The notes: generated from the sequence alone by a model not told the origin. 64,000 bases of DNA from Tessaracoccus caeni (GCF_029211185.1 NZ_JARGDO010000004.1:1-64000), one strand, 5' to 3'. Positions 53,718 to 63,063 are shown, numbered from the stretch's first letter. Translations and numbers: made by a program.

Positions 53718-55991
53718 ATGTCGTCCTCTTTCTCCAGCCCTCGTTGGCAGTGGCTGCTGGAGCGCGACGAGGTGGTGGCGACCCGCAGGGTCGAGGCGTC
53801 GCCGGGGCAGCGTGCAGAGTGGCCGGAGTGGCTGGGGGAGGAGACCGTTGCGCGGATCCAAGCCGACGGCGTGCCCGCCCCGTGGCGGCATCAGGTGGAG
53901 CTCGCCGAGCACGCCTACGCCGGTCGGCATGCGGCGATCTGCACCCCGACGGGGTCGGGAAAGTCGCTGGCTTATCTCATGCCGGTGCTCGCGGCCACCG
54001 TCGACGGGCGGCTGGGAGGAAAGGCGGATCCGGCCGAGCGCCGGTCCGTCGGTTCGCGGCACACCGCGCTGTACCTGTCGCCCACCAAGGCCCTGGCACA
54101 CGACCAGGTGCGGGCTGCGCGTCCGCTGGGCCCTCGGAACTGGTGGATCACGGCGCTGGACGGCGACTCCGATACGGCGGAGCGTCGCTTCGCCCGCGAC
54201 CACGCCTCGCTGATCTTCACCAACCCAGACCTGCTGCACTACTCGATGCTGCCCAACCACCGCCGCTGGGCGTCGTTCCTCGGCGGCCTGCGCTACGTGA
54301 TCGTCGACGAGGCTCACCGGTACCAAGGCATCTTCGGCGCCCACGTCGCTCAGGTGATCCGGCGGCTGCGCCGCATCGCCGCCCAATACGGTGCCCACCC
54401 CGCCTTCGTGCTGTCGTCGGCCACCGCGCCCAACGCCTCGGAGTTCGGGGGGCGCTTGATCGGCGAGTCGAGCGTCGAGGTGGTCGGGCAGAACACAGCG
54501 CCATCGCCGGCTCGCACGGTTGCGCTGTGGCAGCCCACCGACTCGCTGAACTCCGATGCTGCGGTGCTCCTTGCCGGCCTCACCGACGACGACGCCCAGA
54601 CGCTCGCCTTCGTCGCTTCCCGGATCGGCGCGGAGCTGGTCTCTTCGCATGCCCAGGACCGTGCGGCCGAGCCCACCCGGATCGCCTCCTATCGGGCTGG
54701 CTACTTGGCTCTGGACCGGCGCTCGCTCGAAGCCCAGCTGCAGGATCGACGGCTGCTGGGGGTGGCCACCACGAATGCGCTGGAACTGGGTGTCGACATC
54801 TCGGGCGTCGACGCCGTGCTGGTGGCCGGCTATCCGGGCAAGCTGTCGTCGCTCTGGCAGCAGTTCGGGCGCGCCGGACGAGGAGGGCAGGAGGCGCTGG
54901 CCGTGCTGCTGGCCCGCGAGAACCCGTTGGACGCGTATCTCCTCGAGCATCCGGAACTCATCTTCGACGCGCCCGTCGAGCATGCGGTGGTGCACCCCGA
55001 CAATCACTTCGTACTGGGCCCGCACCTTGCCGCTGCCGCCCAGGAACTGCCGCTGTCGGCGGCCGACGAGTACTGGTTCGGCCCCACCTTCCCGGCGCTG
55101 GTGGCAGAGCTGTCGCGTCAACGCGTCCTGCGCGACCGCGGGGGCCGCTACTTCTGGACCAGGCCCGATCGCGCCGTCGATTACATCTCGCTGCGCTCCC
55201 CGGGACCGAAACCCCTCGACATCGTCGAACGCGACACCGGCCGGGTGATCGGGGTGATCGATCACGAGGCCGCCGACCGCACCGTGCACCCGGGCGCGGT
55301 CTACCTGCATCAAGGGGAGAGCTACCTGGTGGAGGAGTGTTCTTATCCCGAGAATCAGGCGCTCGTCGTGCCCGGCCGTCCCCGTTACTACACGCAGGCG
55401 CAGAGCAGCTTCGAGATCGCCGTCGACCGGGAGCGAGACAGCCGCGCTTTCGGCGCGACGATGGTGCACCGCGGCGACGTGACGCTCACCTCCCAGGTGG
55501 TGGGCTACCTGCGGCGCGACGAGGTGACCAACGAGGTCTGGGACTCGACGCCGCTCGAGATGCCTCAGCGGCGGCTGGCGACCGAAGCGGTCTGGTGGAG
55601 CGTGCCCTGGGAGGTGAGCGCGCGAATCGGCTGGCCCGACCTGCGCGTCGGCGCCGCCCTGCATGCGATGGAGCACGCGGCGATCGGCCTGCTGCCGGTG
55701 TTCGCCCCGTGCGACCGGTGGGACATCGGAGGAGTGTCGACGCCGATCCATCCGGATACCGGGCTGCCGACCGTCTTCGTGCACGACGCACTCGCCGGCG
55801 GTGCGGGATTCGCTCGCCGCGGCTTCGACGTGGTCGAACAGTGGCTGCTCGCGACGCTCGAGGTGCTGCAACGATGCCGCTGCGAGGAGGGCTGCCCGGC
55901 GTGCGTGGTCTCGCCCAAGTGCGGCAATGCCAACCAGGTGCTGAACAAGGCGGATGCGACCATGCTGCTCACCCTGCTGCTCGATGGGTGA
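53718..55991 (+). CDS. DEAD/DEAH-box helicase with DUF1998 zinc motif, MrfA/YprA type
   Basis: A 757-residue superfamily 2 helicase. Motif I TPTGSGKS is at 76-83, DEAH at 197-200, motif III SSATAPN, and motif VI QQFGRAGRGGQ. The C-terminal DUF1998 region ends with a Cys cluster, CRCEEGCPACVVSPKCGN, likely a zinc site. This layout is that of the MrfA/YprA family involved in excision-independent repair of mitomycin-type damage in Bacillus. A counterpart (Rv3649) lies near the Tad locus and topA in M. tuberculosis. ATG 53718 gives the family N-terminus. Confidence 0.9.
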   Translation: MSSSFSSPRWQWLLERDEVVATRRVEASPGQRAEWPEWLGEETVARIQADGVPAPWRHQVELAEHAYAGRHAAICTPTGSGKSLAYLMPVLAATVDGRLGGKADPAERRSVGSRHTALYLSPTKALAHDQVRAARPLGPRNWWITALDGDSDTAERRFARDHASLIFTNPDLLHYSMLPNHRRWASFLGGLRYVIVDEAHRYQGIFGAHVAQVIRRLRRIAAQYGAHPAFVLSSATAPNASEFGGRLIGESSVEVVGQNTAPSPARTVALWQPTDSLNSDAAVLLAGLTDDDAQTLAFVASRIGAELVSSHAQDRAAEPTRIASYRAGYLALDRRSLEAQLQDRRLLGVATTNALELGVDISGVDAVLVAGYPGKLSSLWQQFGRAGRGGQEALAVLLARENPLDAYLLEHPELIFDAPVEHAVVHPDNHFVLGPHLAAAAQELPLSAADEYWFGPTFPALVAELSRQRVLRDRGGRYFWTRPDRAVDYISLRSPGPKPLDIVERDTGRVIGVIDHEAADRTVHPGAVYLHQGESYLVEECSYPENQALVVPGRPRYYTQAQSSFEIAVDRERDSRAFGATMVHRGDVTLTSQVVGYLRRDEVTNEVWDSTPLEMPQRRLATEAVWWSVPWEVSARIGWPDLRVGAALHAMEHAAIGLLPVFAPCDRWDIGGVSTPIHPDTGLPTVFVHDALAGGAGFARRGFDVVEQWLLATLEVLQRCRCEEGCPACVVSPKCGNANQVLNKADATMLLTLLLDG

Positions 55992-55999
55992 TCTCTCAC

Positions 56000-56040
56000 T
56001 TTCCACAGGGCGAGTTCGCGACGAGATCCGGTTTCCACAG
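56000..56040. promoter_or_regulatory. Paired TTTCCACAG boxes before the pilin gene
   Basis: TTTCCACAG occurs at 56000-56008 and at 56032-56040, each followed by a CGAG, in the 143-base gap before the Flp pilin. Centre spacing is 32 bp. A related TTTTCCACA lies before ssd (48497-48505). Confidence 0.4.
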
Positions 56041-56134
56041 CGAGGAAAGAGAGTGGGAAAAACGGGGCCCCGATCGCAATAACGGTGATGACCCGGACGA
56101 AAGGCGTTCGGGCAGGAGAAAGGTCACCGTCATC

Positions 56135-56341
56135 ATGTCTGATTCCCTCGAGGTTCGGCCTCGTTCCTCCGTCCGCCGCCTCGCCGAGCGCGGGCTGACC
56201 ACCGTCGAGTACGCCATCGGCCTGCTCGCCGCCGCGGCGGCCGCCCTGGTGCTGCTGCGGGTGTTCAACGACAACCGGTTCTTCAATGAGCTGTTCGAGT
56301 GGGTGGTGGATGCGTTCACCAAGGTCGCGGCGACGCTGTGA
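56135..56341 (+). CDS. flp: Flp pilin-like DUF4244 protein
   Basis: A 68-residue protein with a prepilin-type motif RGLTTVEYAIGLL. Processing would occur after Gly20, leaving Leu-Thr-Thr-Val-Glu-Tyr as the start of the mature helix with the signature Glu-Tyr pair. The hydrophobic helix continues to about residue 45. Family DUF4244 is the actinobacterial Flp pilin. ATG 56135 follows AGGAGAAAGG. Stop overlaps the tadE start by 4 bases. Confidence 0.9.
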   Translation: MSDSLEVRPRSSVRRLAERGLTTVEYAIGLLAAAAAALVLLRVFNDNRFFNELFEWVVDAFTKVAATL

Positions 56342-56691
56342 ACGGCCGCGCTCGACTCCGCCAGCGCGGCATGGTGACGGTGGAACTGGCCATCGGCTTC
56401 GTGACGGCCACCCTGCTGCTTGCGGTGCTGATCTCGCTGGGCCAGATCGGCGTCACCCAGGCCGCGTGTGCGGAGTCGAGCGCACAGCTCGCCCGGCAGG
56501 AGGCCCGGGGTGACCAAGCCGCCGTCGAGGCCGCGGAGAATCGCCTGCCCCCGGGCGGTTCGGTGAAGACGACGCGGAAGAAGGACGGCGTGCGGGTGCT
56601 GGTGTCGGCCGAGGTCCGGGTACTCGGCTTCGGCCGGGTACCGGTGTCCGCCGAGGCCTTCGCCGCCTATGAGCCCGGAGAAGTGCCATGA
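56338..56691 (+). CDS. TadE-like minor pseudopilin
   Basis: A 117-residue protein with a TadE-type N-terminus (RQRGMVTVELAIGFVTATLLLAVL), a processed pseudopilin pattern with G then MVTVELA. The mature extracytoplasmic part is about 85 residues. GTG 56338 overlaps the pilin stop (GTGA). Counterpart of Rv3655c. Confidence 0.85.
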   Translation: MNGRARLRQRGMVTVELAIGFVTATLLLAVLISLGQIGVTQAACAESSAQLARQEARGDQAAVEAAENRLPPGGSVKTTRKKDGVRVLVSAEVRVLGFGRVPVSAEAFAAYEPGEVP

Positions 56692-57050
56692 GCCGGGCAT
56701 CGGAACGCGGCGCGGGATCGATGCTCGTCGTGGGCGTGTGCGCGGCGCTCGGCGCCGTCATGTTCATGGCGACCATCCTGATCTCCTGGTTCGCCCAGAT
56801 CCGCCATGCGGAGCAGGCCGCGGAACTCGCGGCGCTGGGAGCGGTGGCCGCCGCGGTGCGGGGCGACGACCCGTGCCCGGCCGGTGAGGAGGTGGCGCGC
56901 GCCAACCAGGTCACTCTGTCGGGGTGCCGTGTGCTGGGGGTTGCGCCCGATGTGGTGGTGATCGCGGAGGTCTCCGTCGACCTGCAACCCGCGGCGGAGC
57001 TGTGGCCTGGCGGCGAACTGGTACGACAAGCGACGGCTGGCAGCCGATGA
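56688..57050 (+). CDS. TadF/Rv3654c-like pseudopilin-type protein
   Basis: A 120-residue protein with N-terminal ERGAGSMLVVGVCAALGAVMFMA, a hydrophobic helix preceded by the Glu-Arg-Gly processing-like pattern, followed by a small periplasmic domain with two Cys (residues 64 and 81 region: DPCPAG, LSGCRV) that may form a disulphide. Corresponds in order to Rv3654c-type genes at the end of Tad loci. ATG 56688 overlaps the TadE stop by 4 bases. Confidence 0.8.
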   Translation: MSRASERGAGSMLVVGVCAALGAVMFMATILISWFAQIRHAEQAAELAALGAVAAAVRGDDPCPAGEEVARANQVTLSGCRVLGVAPDVVVIAEVSVDLQPAAELWPGGELVRQATAGSR

Positions 57051-57079
57051 TCCGGCGGTGTCTCGATAGGGTGATTCCC

Positions 57080-58129
57080 ATGACGTATTCCGCATGTGCA
57101 GACCGGTACTCAACGATGCCCTACCGCAGGCTCGGCACCTCGGGGCTGAAGCTGCCCGCCATCTCGTTGGGGCTGTGGCACAACTTCGGCGACGACACGC
57201 CCCTGGAACGGCAGCGCGCCGTGCTGCGCCATGCCTTCGACCGCGGCATCACCCACTTCGACCTGGCCAACAATTACGGGCCTCCCTACGGCTCCGCCGA
57301 GACCAACTTCGGTCAGCTCATGGCCGAGGACTTCCGCCCCTACCGCAACGAGCTGATCATCTCGTCGAAGGCCGGTTGGGACATGTGGCCGGGCCCCTAT
57401 GGCTTCGGCGGCTCCCGCAAGTACCTGCTGAGCAGCCTGGACGACTCGCTGCGCCGGATGCGGCTCGACTACGTCGACATCTTCTATCACCACCGTCCCG
57501 ATCCGGAGACGCCGCTGGAGGAGACGATGCAGGCGCTCGACCAGGCCGTGCGTTCGGGCAAGGCGCTCTACGCGGGCATCTCGTCATACTCCGGCCGGCT
57601 GACGCTCGAGGCGCAGCGCATCGCGCGTGAGTTGGGCACGCCGCTGGTGATCCATCAGCCGTCCTACTCGATCGTCAACCGCTGGGTGGAAGAGGGCGAA
57701 CCGAGCCTCCTGGCCGCGTGCGCCGAAGCCGGCATGGGGCGGATCGCCTTCTCGCCGCTGGCGCAGGGCATGCTGACCGGACGCTATCTGAACGGCATCC
57801 CAGCGGGGTCCAGGGCATCACAGGGCAAGTCGCTCGATCCCGCGCTGCTCAGCGACGACAACATCCGGCGGCTCCGCGCGCTGAATGAGATCGCCGCCGC
57901 GCGCGGTCAGAGCCTCGCGCAGATGGCCCTCGCCTGGGTGCTGCGCGACCAGGGCGAGCGCACCGTCACCTCGGCGCTGATCGGGGCCTCGTCGCCGCAG
58001 CAGCTCGACGACAACCTCGGCGCGTTGAACAACCTGTCCTTCACGGCCGAGGAGATCGCGTCCATCGACGCCCAGTCGGACATGGACGGCATCAACCTGT
58101 GGCAGGGCGCCACCGACTCGGTGAAGTGA
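57080..58129 (+). CDS. Aldo/keto reductase, YghZ/Gpr type
   Basis: A 349-residue NADPH-dependent aldo/keto reductase resembling E. coli YghZ (L-glyceraldehyde-3-phosphate reductase). It begins MPYRRLGTSGLKLPAISLGLWHNFGDD after a short leader and has ITHFDLANNYGPPYGSAE with the catalytic Asp and Tyr, SSKAGWDMWPGPYG with the Lys, and YHHRPDPETP with the His, so the catalytic tetrad is complete. The probable role is detoxification of reactive aldehydes such as methylglyoxal. ATG 57080 is used. Confidence 0.92.
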   Translation: MTYSACADRYSTMPYRRLGTSGLKLPAISLGLWHNFGDDTPLERQRAVLRHAFDRGITHFDLANNYGPPYGSAETNFGQLMAEDFRPYRNELIISSKAGWDMWPGPYGFGGSRKYLLSSLDDSLRRMRLDYVDIFYHHRPDPETPLEETMQALDQAVRSGKALYAGISSYSGRLTLEAQRIARELGTPLVIHQPSYSIVNRWVEEGEPSLLAACAEAGMGRIAFSPLAQGMLTGRYLNGIPAGSRASQGKSLDPALLSDDNIRRLRALNEIAAARGQSLAQMALAWVLRDQGERTVTSALIGASSPQQLDDNLGALNNLSFTAEEIASIDAQSDMDGINLWQGATDSVK

Positions 58130-58142
58130 GGTCTTGGGTCCA

Positions 58143-59645
58143 GTGATCGACGCCACCGCGCTGCGGGCAGCCTTCGAGGCTGCCGGATACACCACCGATG
58201 CCGTCATCGAGCGGATCGGCGACCTCGGCCAGGAGGGACTCGGGCGAAACTCCACGGTGCCTGCCGATGTCGCTCTAGCGGGTGCGATGGATCCGCAGGC
58301 AGCGCTGATCCGGCTGTTCGTCCTTCAGCAGCGGGTTTCAGCAGGTGCGTTGGGCGCTGTTTTCGACGTGGAGGCGCTGCTCGCACACGGCCTCGCTGCC
58401 CACGATCCCGAGGACGAGTCCGATGACGTCGACCCAGCCATAGACATCCGGCCCTTCGCCTCGCCCGATGACGGCGCCTCGGGGTGGGTCGTCTCCGATC
58501 TGACACCGGGCCTCGATCAGGACACCGAGCCCACTCGCCCCGATTACGTGCTGGGCGTCTCGCCGGCCTCGACGACGTTGGCTCAGTTGATCTCGCGGCG
58601 GCCCGTGGAATCGGCGCTCGATCTAGGCACCGGCTGCGGAGTGCAGTCGCTGCACCTCGCTCGGCATGCCGAGCGGATCGTGGCGACCGACCTGAACGAG
58701 CGGGCCGTCGAGCTGGCCCGGCTGACGCTGGCGCTGAGCGGCGCGGAGGCAGACCTGCGCGTCGGTTCGCTGTTCGAGCCTGTCGCGGGGGAGCGGTTCG
58801 ACCTGATCGTCTCCAACCCGCCATACGTGATGAGCCCGCCCTCGGAGGACACGGAGACGCTCGTCTACCGCGAGACCAACCTGCTCGGCGACGGCCTGGT
58901 CGAGGCCATCGTTCGGCAGGCCCCGGCGCACCTTACCCCCGGCGGGAGGCTGCAGTTGCTCACCAACTGGGCGATCGTCGACGGAGTCGATTGGCGCGAG
59001 CGGCTCTCGTCGTGGGCTCCAGACTGCGACCTCTGGGTGATCGAGCGCGAGCGCCTGGACGTGTTCTCCTATATCGAGATGTGGCTCACCGACGCCGGCC
59101 TGGGCGGCTCGGAAGCGTGGCTGCCCACCTATCGGCGCTGGCTCGACTACTTCAATGGGCTCGGTATCCGTGAGGTGGGCATGGGCTGGCTCTGGCTGCG
59201 CACGGTCGAGGGCAGGGAGCCGGTGCACCACCTGGAGTCGTGGCCGCACGCGGTGGCCCAGCCCGTCGGCGACGTGTTCGCTCGTTATCCTGCGGCGCTC
59301 GAAGCATCGCGGTTGCCTACCGAGCAGCTGCTGGCCAGCCGACCGCGCCTGGTGGACGTCGTGGAGGAGACCATCGGCCGTCCCGGCGAGGCCGACCCCG
59401 AGCACATCGTGCTGCGCCAGCGCCGAGGTCTGCTGCGCGCGATCGAAGTGGGCACGGCGGAGGCCGCGGTCTTCGGCGCGCTCGACGGCGATCTCACGCT
59501 GGGTCAGGTGCTGGCTGCCGTGGCGCAGGTGCTGGAACTCGATGCTGCGGAACTGGTCGCCAGCATCCTTCCGATGGTCCGCGACGCGTTGCGCGATCAG
59601 TTCCTTGAGATCACCCCGAACGGCGTATCCGGCGCGGATGTGTAG
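58143..59645 (+). CDS. N5-glutamine/HemK-like class I methyltransferase
   Basis: A 500-residue protein. The central domain has a SAM loop ALDLGTGCGVQSLHLARHA and the catalytic NPPY (in DLIVSNPPYVMSPPS), as in HemK/PrmC-type N6-adenine or N5-glutamine methyltransferases. The about 130-residue N-terminal and 150-residue C-terminal extensions belong to the actinobacterial family with DUF7059/DUF7782-like ends. Substrate unknown. GTG 58143 or TTG 58134 may start it; the SD-like GTGAGG is just upstream of the TTG. Found upstream of topA. Confidence 0.85.
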   Translation: MIDATALRAAFEAAGYTTDAVIERIGDLGQEGLGRNSTVPADVALAGAMDPQAALIRLFVLQQRVSAGALGAVFDVEALLAHGLAAHDPEDESDDVDPAIDIRPFASPDDGASGWVVSDLTPGLDQDTEPTRPDYVLGVSPASTTLAQLISRRPVESALDLGTGCGVQSLHLARHAERIVATDLNERAVELARLTLALSGAEADLRVGSLFEPVAGERFDLIVSNPPYVMSPPSEDTETLVYRETNLLGDGLVEAIVRQAPAHLTPGGRLQLLTNWAIVDGVDWRERLSSWAPDCDLWVIERERLDVFSYIEMWLTDAGLGGSEAWLPTYRRWLDYFNGLGIREVGMGWLWLRTVEGREPVHHLESWPHAVAQPVGDVFARYPAALEASRLPTEQLLASRPRLVDVVEETIGRPGEADPEHIVLRQRRGLLRAIEVGTAEAAVFGALDGDLTLGQVLAAVAQVLELDAAELVASILPMVRDALRDQFLEITPNGVSGADV

Positions 59646-59662
59646 CATGTGAGCCTGTTGCA

Positions 59663-59690
59663 CGGCGGCGACCGCGAGGATATGCCGCCG
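59663..59690. terminator. Hairpin after methyltransferase gene
   Basis: CGGCGGC (59663-59669) pairs with GCCGCCG (59684-59690) across a 14-base loop, starting 18 bases after the stop. No T tract is present. Could be a weak terminator or part of the topA leader. Confidence 0.3.
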
Positions 59691-59714
59691 GCTTCCGAGG
59701 AAGGGGCCCTCAGC

Positions 59715-59743
59715 TTGACCGCCGGGGTAGTCTCACACAACGT
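59715..59743 (+). promoter_or_regulatory. Possible topA promoter
   Basis: TTGACC (59715-59720) is a good -35 hexamer, 17 bases before CAACGT (59738-59743), a poor -10. It is located 32 bases before the topA ATG. Only the -35 half is convincing. Confidence 0.3.
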
Positions 59744-59774
59744 TGCCTATCCACCGAGAACGGGAAGTGTCCGC

Positions 59775-62441
59775 ATGGCTGAGAAGCTGAAGCGCCTGGT
59801 GATCGTCGAGTCGCCCACCAAGGCGACCAAGATCGCCGGTTTCCTCGGCGACGGCTTCATCGTCGAGTCGAGCCGTGGCCATGTGCGCGACCTGCCCACG
59901 AAGGCTTCCGAGGTTCCGGTCAAGTACAAGGGCGAGAAGTGGGCCCGCACCGGGGTCAACGTCGACGACGCCTTCCAGCCCATCTACGTGGTGTCGCCCG
60001 ACAAGAAGGCCACCATCCGGGATCTGAAGGCCAAGCTCAAGGACGCCGACGAGCTCCTGCTGGCCACCGACGGTGACCGCGAGGGCGAGGCCATCGCGTG
60101 GCACCTCCTGGAGGAGCTGAAGCCCAAGGTGCCGGCCAAGCGGATGGTGTTCCACGAGATCACCAAGCCCGCCATCGAGGAGGCCGTGGCCAATCCGCGC
60201 GAGCTGGACGTCGACCTGGTCGACGCGCAGGAGACCCGCCGCATCCTCGACCGGCTGTACGGCTACGAGGTCTCGCCCGTGCTGTGGAAGAAGGTCATGC
60301 CGAAGCTGTCGGCCGGCCGTGTGCAGTCGGTGGCCACGCGCCTGATCGTCGACCGGGAGCGCGAGCGGATCGCCTTCGTGCCCGCCTCCTACTGGGATCT
60401 GGACATCGCGCTCGACGCGGGTGCCGACGCCGAGCCCCGGGTCTTCCCCGCACGGCTCAGCACGCTGGGCGGGCATCGCGTCGCCCAGGGCCGCGACTTC
60501 GATTCCAAGGGGCAGGTCAAGTCCCAGGGTCTCGTGGTGCTCGACGAGACGGGCGCGGCGGCGCTCGCCAAGGGCCTGCAGGATGCGAGGTTCGCCGTCG
60601 CGAGCGTCGAGGCCAAGCCCTACACCCGTCGCCCCTACGAGCCGTTCCGCACCACGACGCTGCAGCAGGAGGCCGGGCGCAAGCTGGGCTTCTCGTCGCA
60701 GCGCACCATGTCGGTGGCGCAGAACCTCTACGAGGGCGGCTTCATCACCTATATGCGTACCGACTCGGTGACGCTGGCCAGCTCGGCCATCGATGCGGCC
60801 CGTGCCCAGGTGCGCGAGCTCTACGGCGAGCAGTACCTGCCAGCCAAGCCGCGCGTCTACGCGTCGAAGGTGAAGAACGCCCAGGAGGCGCACGAGGCGA
60901 TCCGCCCCGCGGGCGACACCTTCCGCCAGCCCGAGCGCACCGGCCTCACCGGCGACCAGCTGCGCCTCTACACCCTGATCTGGAAGCGCACGGTCGCCTC
61001 GCAGATGGCCGACGCCAAGGGCGAGTCCGTCACCGTCAAGATCGACGCCACGTCCTCGGCCCCGGTGGCTGGGGCCACCGAGGTGGGGCTGACCGCGTCG
61101 GGCCGCACGATCACCTTCCACGGCTTCCTCCGTGCCTATGTCGAGGGCGTCGACGAGGGCACCGAGACCGACGACAAGCAGGCGCGCCTGCCGCGGCTCG
61201 CCCAGGGCCAGGAGCTGGCTGCCGACTCCATCGCGCCCGCCGGACACACCACCACCGCGCCCGCCCGCTACACCGAGCCGTCGCTCGTGGCGAAGCTGGA
61301 GGAGCTGGAGATCGGCCGGCCGTCCACCTACGCCTCGATCATCCGCACCATCACGGCCCGCGATTACGTGTTCAAGAAGGGCTCGGCCCTGGTGCCCACC
61401 TGGCTGGCTTTCGCGGTGACCAGGCTGCTCGAGGAGCACTTCCCGGAGCTGGTCGACTACGACTTCACGGCCCAGCTGGAGGACCAGCTCGACGAGATCG
61501 CCGGCGGCAAGGCCGAGCGGATCGCCGTGCTCACCGACTTCTACCGGGGCCGTCCGGGCGCGGAGCATCAGGGCCTGGAGCGCCTGGTGAACGAGCTCGG
61601 CGACATCGACGCCCGCGCCATCTCCACCTTCCCGCTCGGCGACACCGGCATCAGCGTCCGGGTGGGGCGCTACGGCGCCTACGTGGAGGCGGCCGACGGC
61701 CGTCGCGCCAACCTTCCTGAGGATCTGCCGCCGGATGCGCTCACCAAGGACGTGGCCGAGGAACTGCTCAGCAAACCCCTCGACGACGAACGCGAGCTGG
61801 GCGTCGACGAAGCCAGCGGGCACATGATCATCGCCAAGAACGGGCGCTACGGGCCCTACGTCACCGAGGTGCTGCCCGAAGACGCGCCCAAGTCGGCCAA
61901 GCCGCGCACCGGATCGCTGTTCAAGTCGATGACCCTGGACAGCCTCGACCTCCCGACGGCGCTGCAGCTGCTGTCGCTGCCGCGGGTGGTGGGCTACGAC
62001 GCCGACGGCGTGGAGATCACGGCGCAGAACGGGCGTTACGGTCCTTACCTGAAGAAGGCCGCCGACTCGCGCTCGCTCACCTCCGAGGATCAGATCTTCA
62101 GCATCACCCTGGAGGAGGCCGAGGCAATCTATGCCCAGCCCAAGACCAGGGGCCGGGCCGCTGCGGCGGCACCGCTCAAGGAGTTCGGCGCCGATCCCGT
62201 CTCGAGCAAGCCCGTGGTGCTGAAGTCGGGCCGGTTCGGTCCGTACGTCACCGACGGCGAGACCAACGCCACCCTGCGTCGCGACGACGATCCGGAGACA
62301 GTGACGCCCGAGCGCGCCTTCGAACTGCTCGCCGACAAGCGCGCCAAGGGCCCCGCCCCCAAGCGCACCACGAGGAAGCCGGCCGCCCGCAAGACGACGA
62401 CCACTCGCAAGCCGGCTGCCAAGAAGCCGGCCGGCTCGTAG
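59775..62441 (+). CDS. topA: DNA topoisomerase I
   Basis: An 888-residue type IA topoisomerase relaxing negative supercoils. The Toprim domain begins VESPTKATKIAGFLG (Glu12) with TDGDREGEAIAWHL at 98-111. The active-site Tyr326 lies in GGFITYMRTDS. The C-terminal half (about 610-860) carries repeats built on NGRYGPYV-type units at 693, 750 and 810 region, typical of actinobacterial TopA, which lacks zinc fingers. The last about 35 residues are a Lys/Thr/Ala tail (KPAARKTTTTRKPAAKK). ATG 59775 gives the standard N-terminus. Followed by tmk after 13 bases. Confidence 0.97.
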   Translation: MAEKLKRLVIVESPTKATKIAGFLGDGFIVESSRGHVRDLPTKASEVPVKYKGEKWARTGVNVDDAFQPIYVVSPDKKATIRDLKAKLKDADELLLATDGDREGEAIAWHLLEELKPKVPAKRMVFHEITKPAIEEAVANPRELDVDLVDAQETRRILDRLYGYEVSPVLWKKVMPKLSAGRVQSVATRLIVDRERERIAFVPASYWDLDIALDAGADAEPRVFPARLSTLGGHRVAQGRDFDSKGQVKSQGLVVLDETGAAALAKGLQDARFAVASVEAKPYTRRPYEPFRTTTLQQEAGRKLGFSSQRTMSVAQNLYEGGFITYMRTDSVTLASSAIDAARAQVRELYGEQYLPAKPRVYASKVKNAQEAHEAIRPAGDTFRQPERTGLTGDQLRLYTLIWKRTVASQMADAKGESVTVKIDATSSAPVAGATEVGLTASGRTITFHGFLRAYVEGVDEGTETDDKQARLPRLAQGQELAADSIAPAGHTTTAPARYTEPSLVAKLEELEIGRPSTYASIIRTITARDYVFKKGSALVPTWLAFAVTRLLEEHFPELVDYDFTAQLEDQLDEIAGGKAERIAVLTDFYRGRPGAEHQGLERLVNELGDIDARAISTFPLGDTGISVRVGRYGAYVEAADGRRANLPEDLPPDALTKDVAEELLSKPLDDERELGVDEASGHMIIAKNGRYGPYVTEVLPEDAPKSAKPRTGSLFKSMTLDSLDLPTALQLLSLPRVVGYDADGVEITAQNGRYGPYLKKAADSRSLTSEDQIFSITLEEAEAIYAQPKTRGRAAAAAPLKEFGADPVSSKPVVLKSGRFGPYVTDGETNATLRRDDDPETVTPERAFELLADKRAKGPAPKRTTRKPAARKTTTTRKPAAKKPAGS

Positions 62442-62454
62442 GGGCGTCCGCACC

Positions 62455-63063
62455 ATGTTCGTCTGCTTCGAGGGCGGGGACTCCGTCGGCAAGTCCACCC
62501 AGGTGACGCTGCTCGCCGAGTGGTTGACGGCGCAGCGGATCCCGCATCTGATCACCCGGCAGCCCGGGGGAACGCTCGTGGGCAACGAGCTGCGCCGCCT
62601 GGTGCTCGATCCGGCCATGGGCGACGTCGACCCGCGCGCCGAGGCGCTGATGTATGCGGCCGACAAGGCCCAGCACGTGCGCGAGGTGATCCGACCGGCT
62701 CTGGAACGCAGAGAGGTGGTGGTCTCCGACCGCTACGTCGACTCGATGATCGCCTACCAAGGCGCAGGCCGTGACCTGGGCACAGAAGAGATCGCCACCA
62801 TCGCCTGGTGGGCCGTCGGCGATCTGCGGCCCGACCTCACCATCGTGCTGGACGTCGATCCGGCCGAGGCCGTGGCCACCATCGAGCGCAAGGATCGCCT
62901 GGAGGCCGCGGGGGACGAGCTGCATCGCCGCGCCCGCCAGCACTTCCTCGACCTGGCCGCCGCAGAGCCGGAGCGCTACCTGGTGCTGCACGCCCGTCGG
63001 TCCCGCGAGGACATCGCCGCAGAGATCCGCATCCGCATTGCGAAGGCGCTGAACGGTCGCTAG
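62455..63063 (+). CDS. tmk: Thymidylate kinase
   Basis: A 202-residue dTMP kinase (to dTDP). The P-loop is FEGGDSVGKST at 5-15; most family members have EG-x-DG-(A)GK, so GGDS is a small variant. DRYVDSMIAYQG is at 92-103, and QPGGT (residues 36-40) replaces the usual EPGGT in the TREPGG loop. Co-directional and 13 bases downstream of topA, as in many actinobacteria. ATG 62455 gives family length. Confidence 0.93.
   Translation: MFVCFEGGDSVGKSTQVTLLAEWLTAQRIPHLITRQPGGTLVGNELRRLVLDPAMGDVDPRAEALMYAADKAQHVREVIRPALERREVVVSDRYVDSMIAYQGAGRDLGTEEIATIAWWAVGDLRPDLTIVLDVDPAEAVATIERKDRLEAAGDELHRRARQHFLDLAAAEPERYLVLHARRSREDIAAEIRIRIAKALNGR

Noticed and set aside
53040-56006. A 988-codon minus-strand frame suggesting an AhpD-like fusion protein
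   Set aside because: Only the last 153 codons (53040-53498) are the AhpD-like protein, with its own ribosome binding site. The rest is antisense to the helicase gene.
59733-62666. A 977-codon minus-strand frame across topA and tmk
   Set aside because: Antisense shadow of topA, which has all motifs of topoisomerase I.
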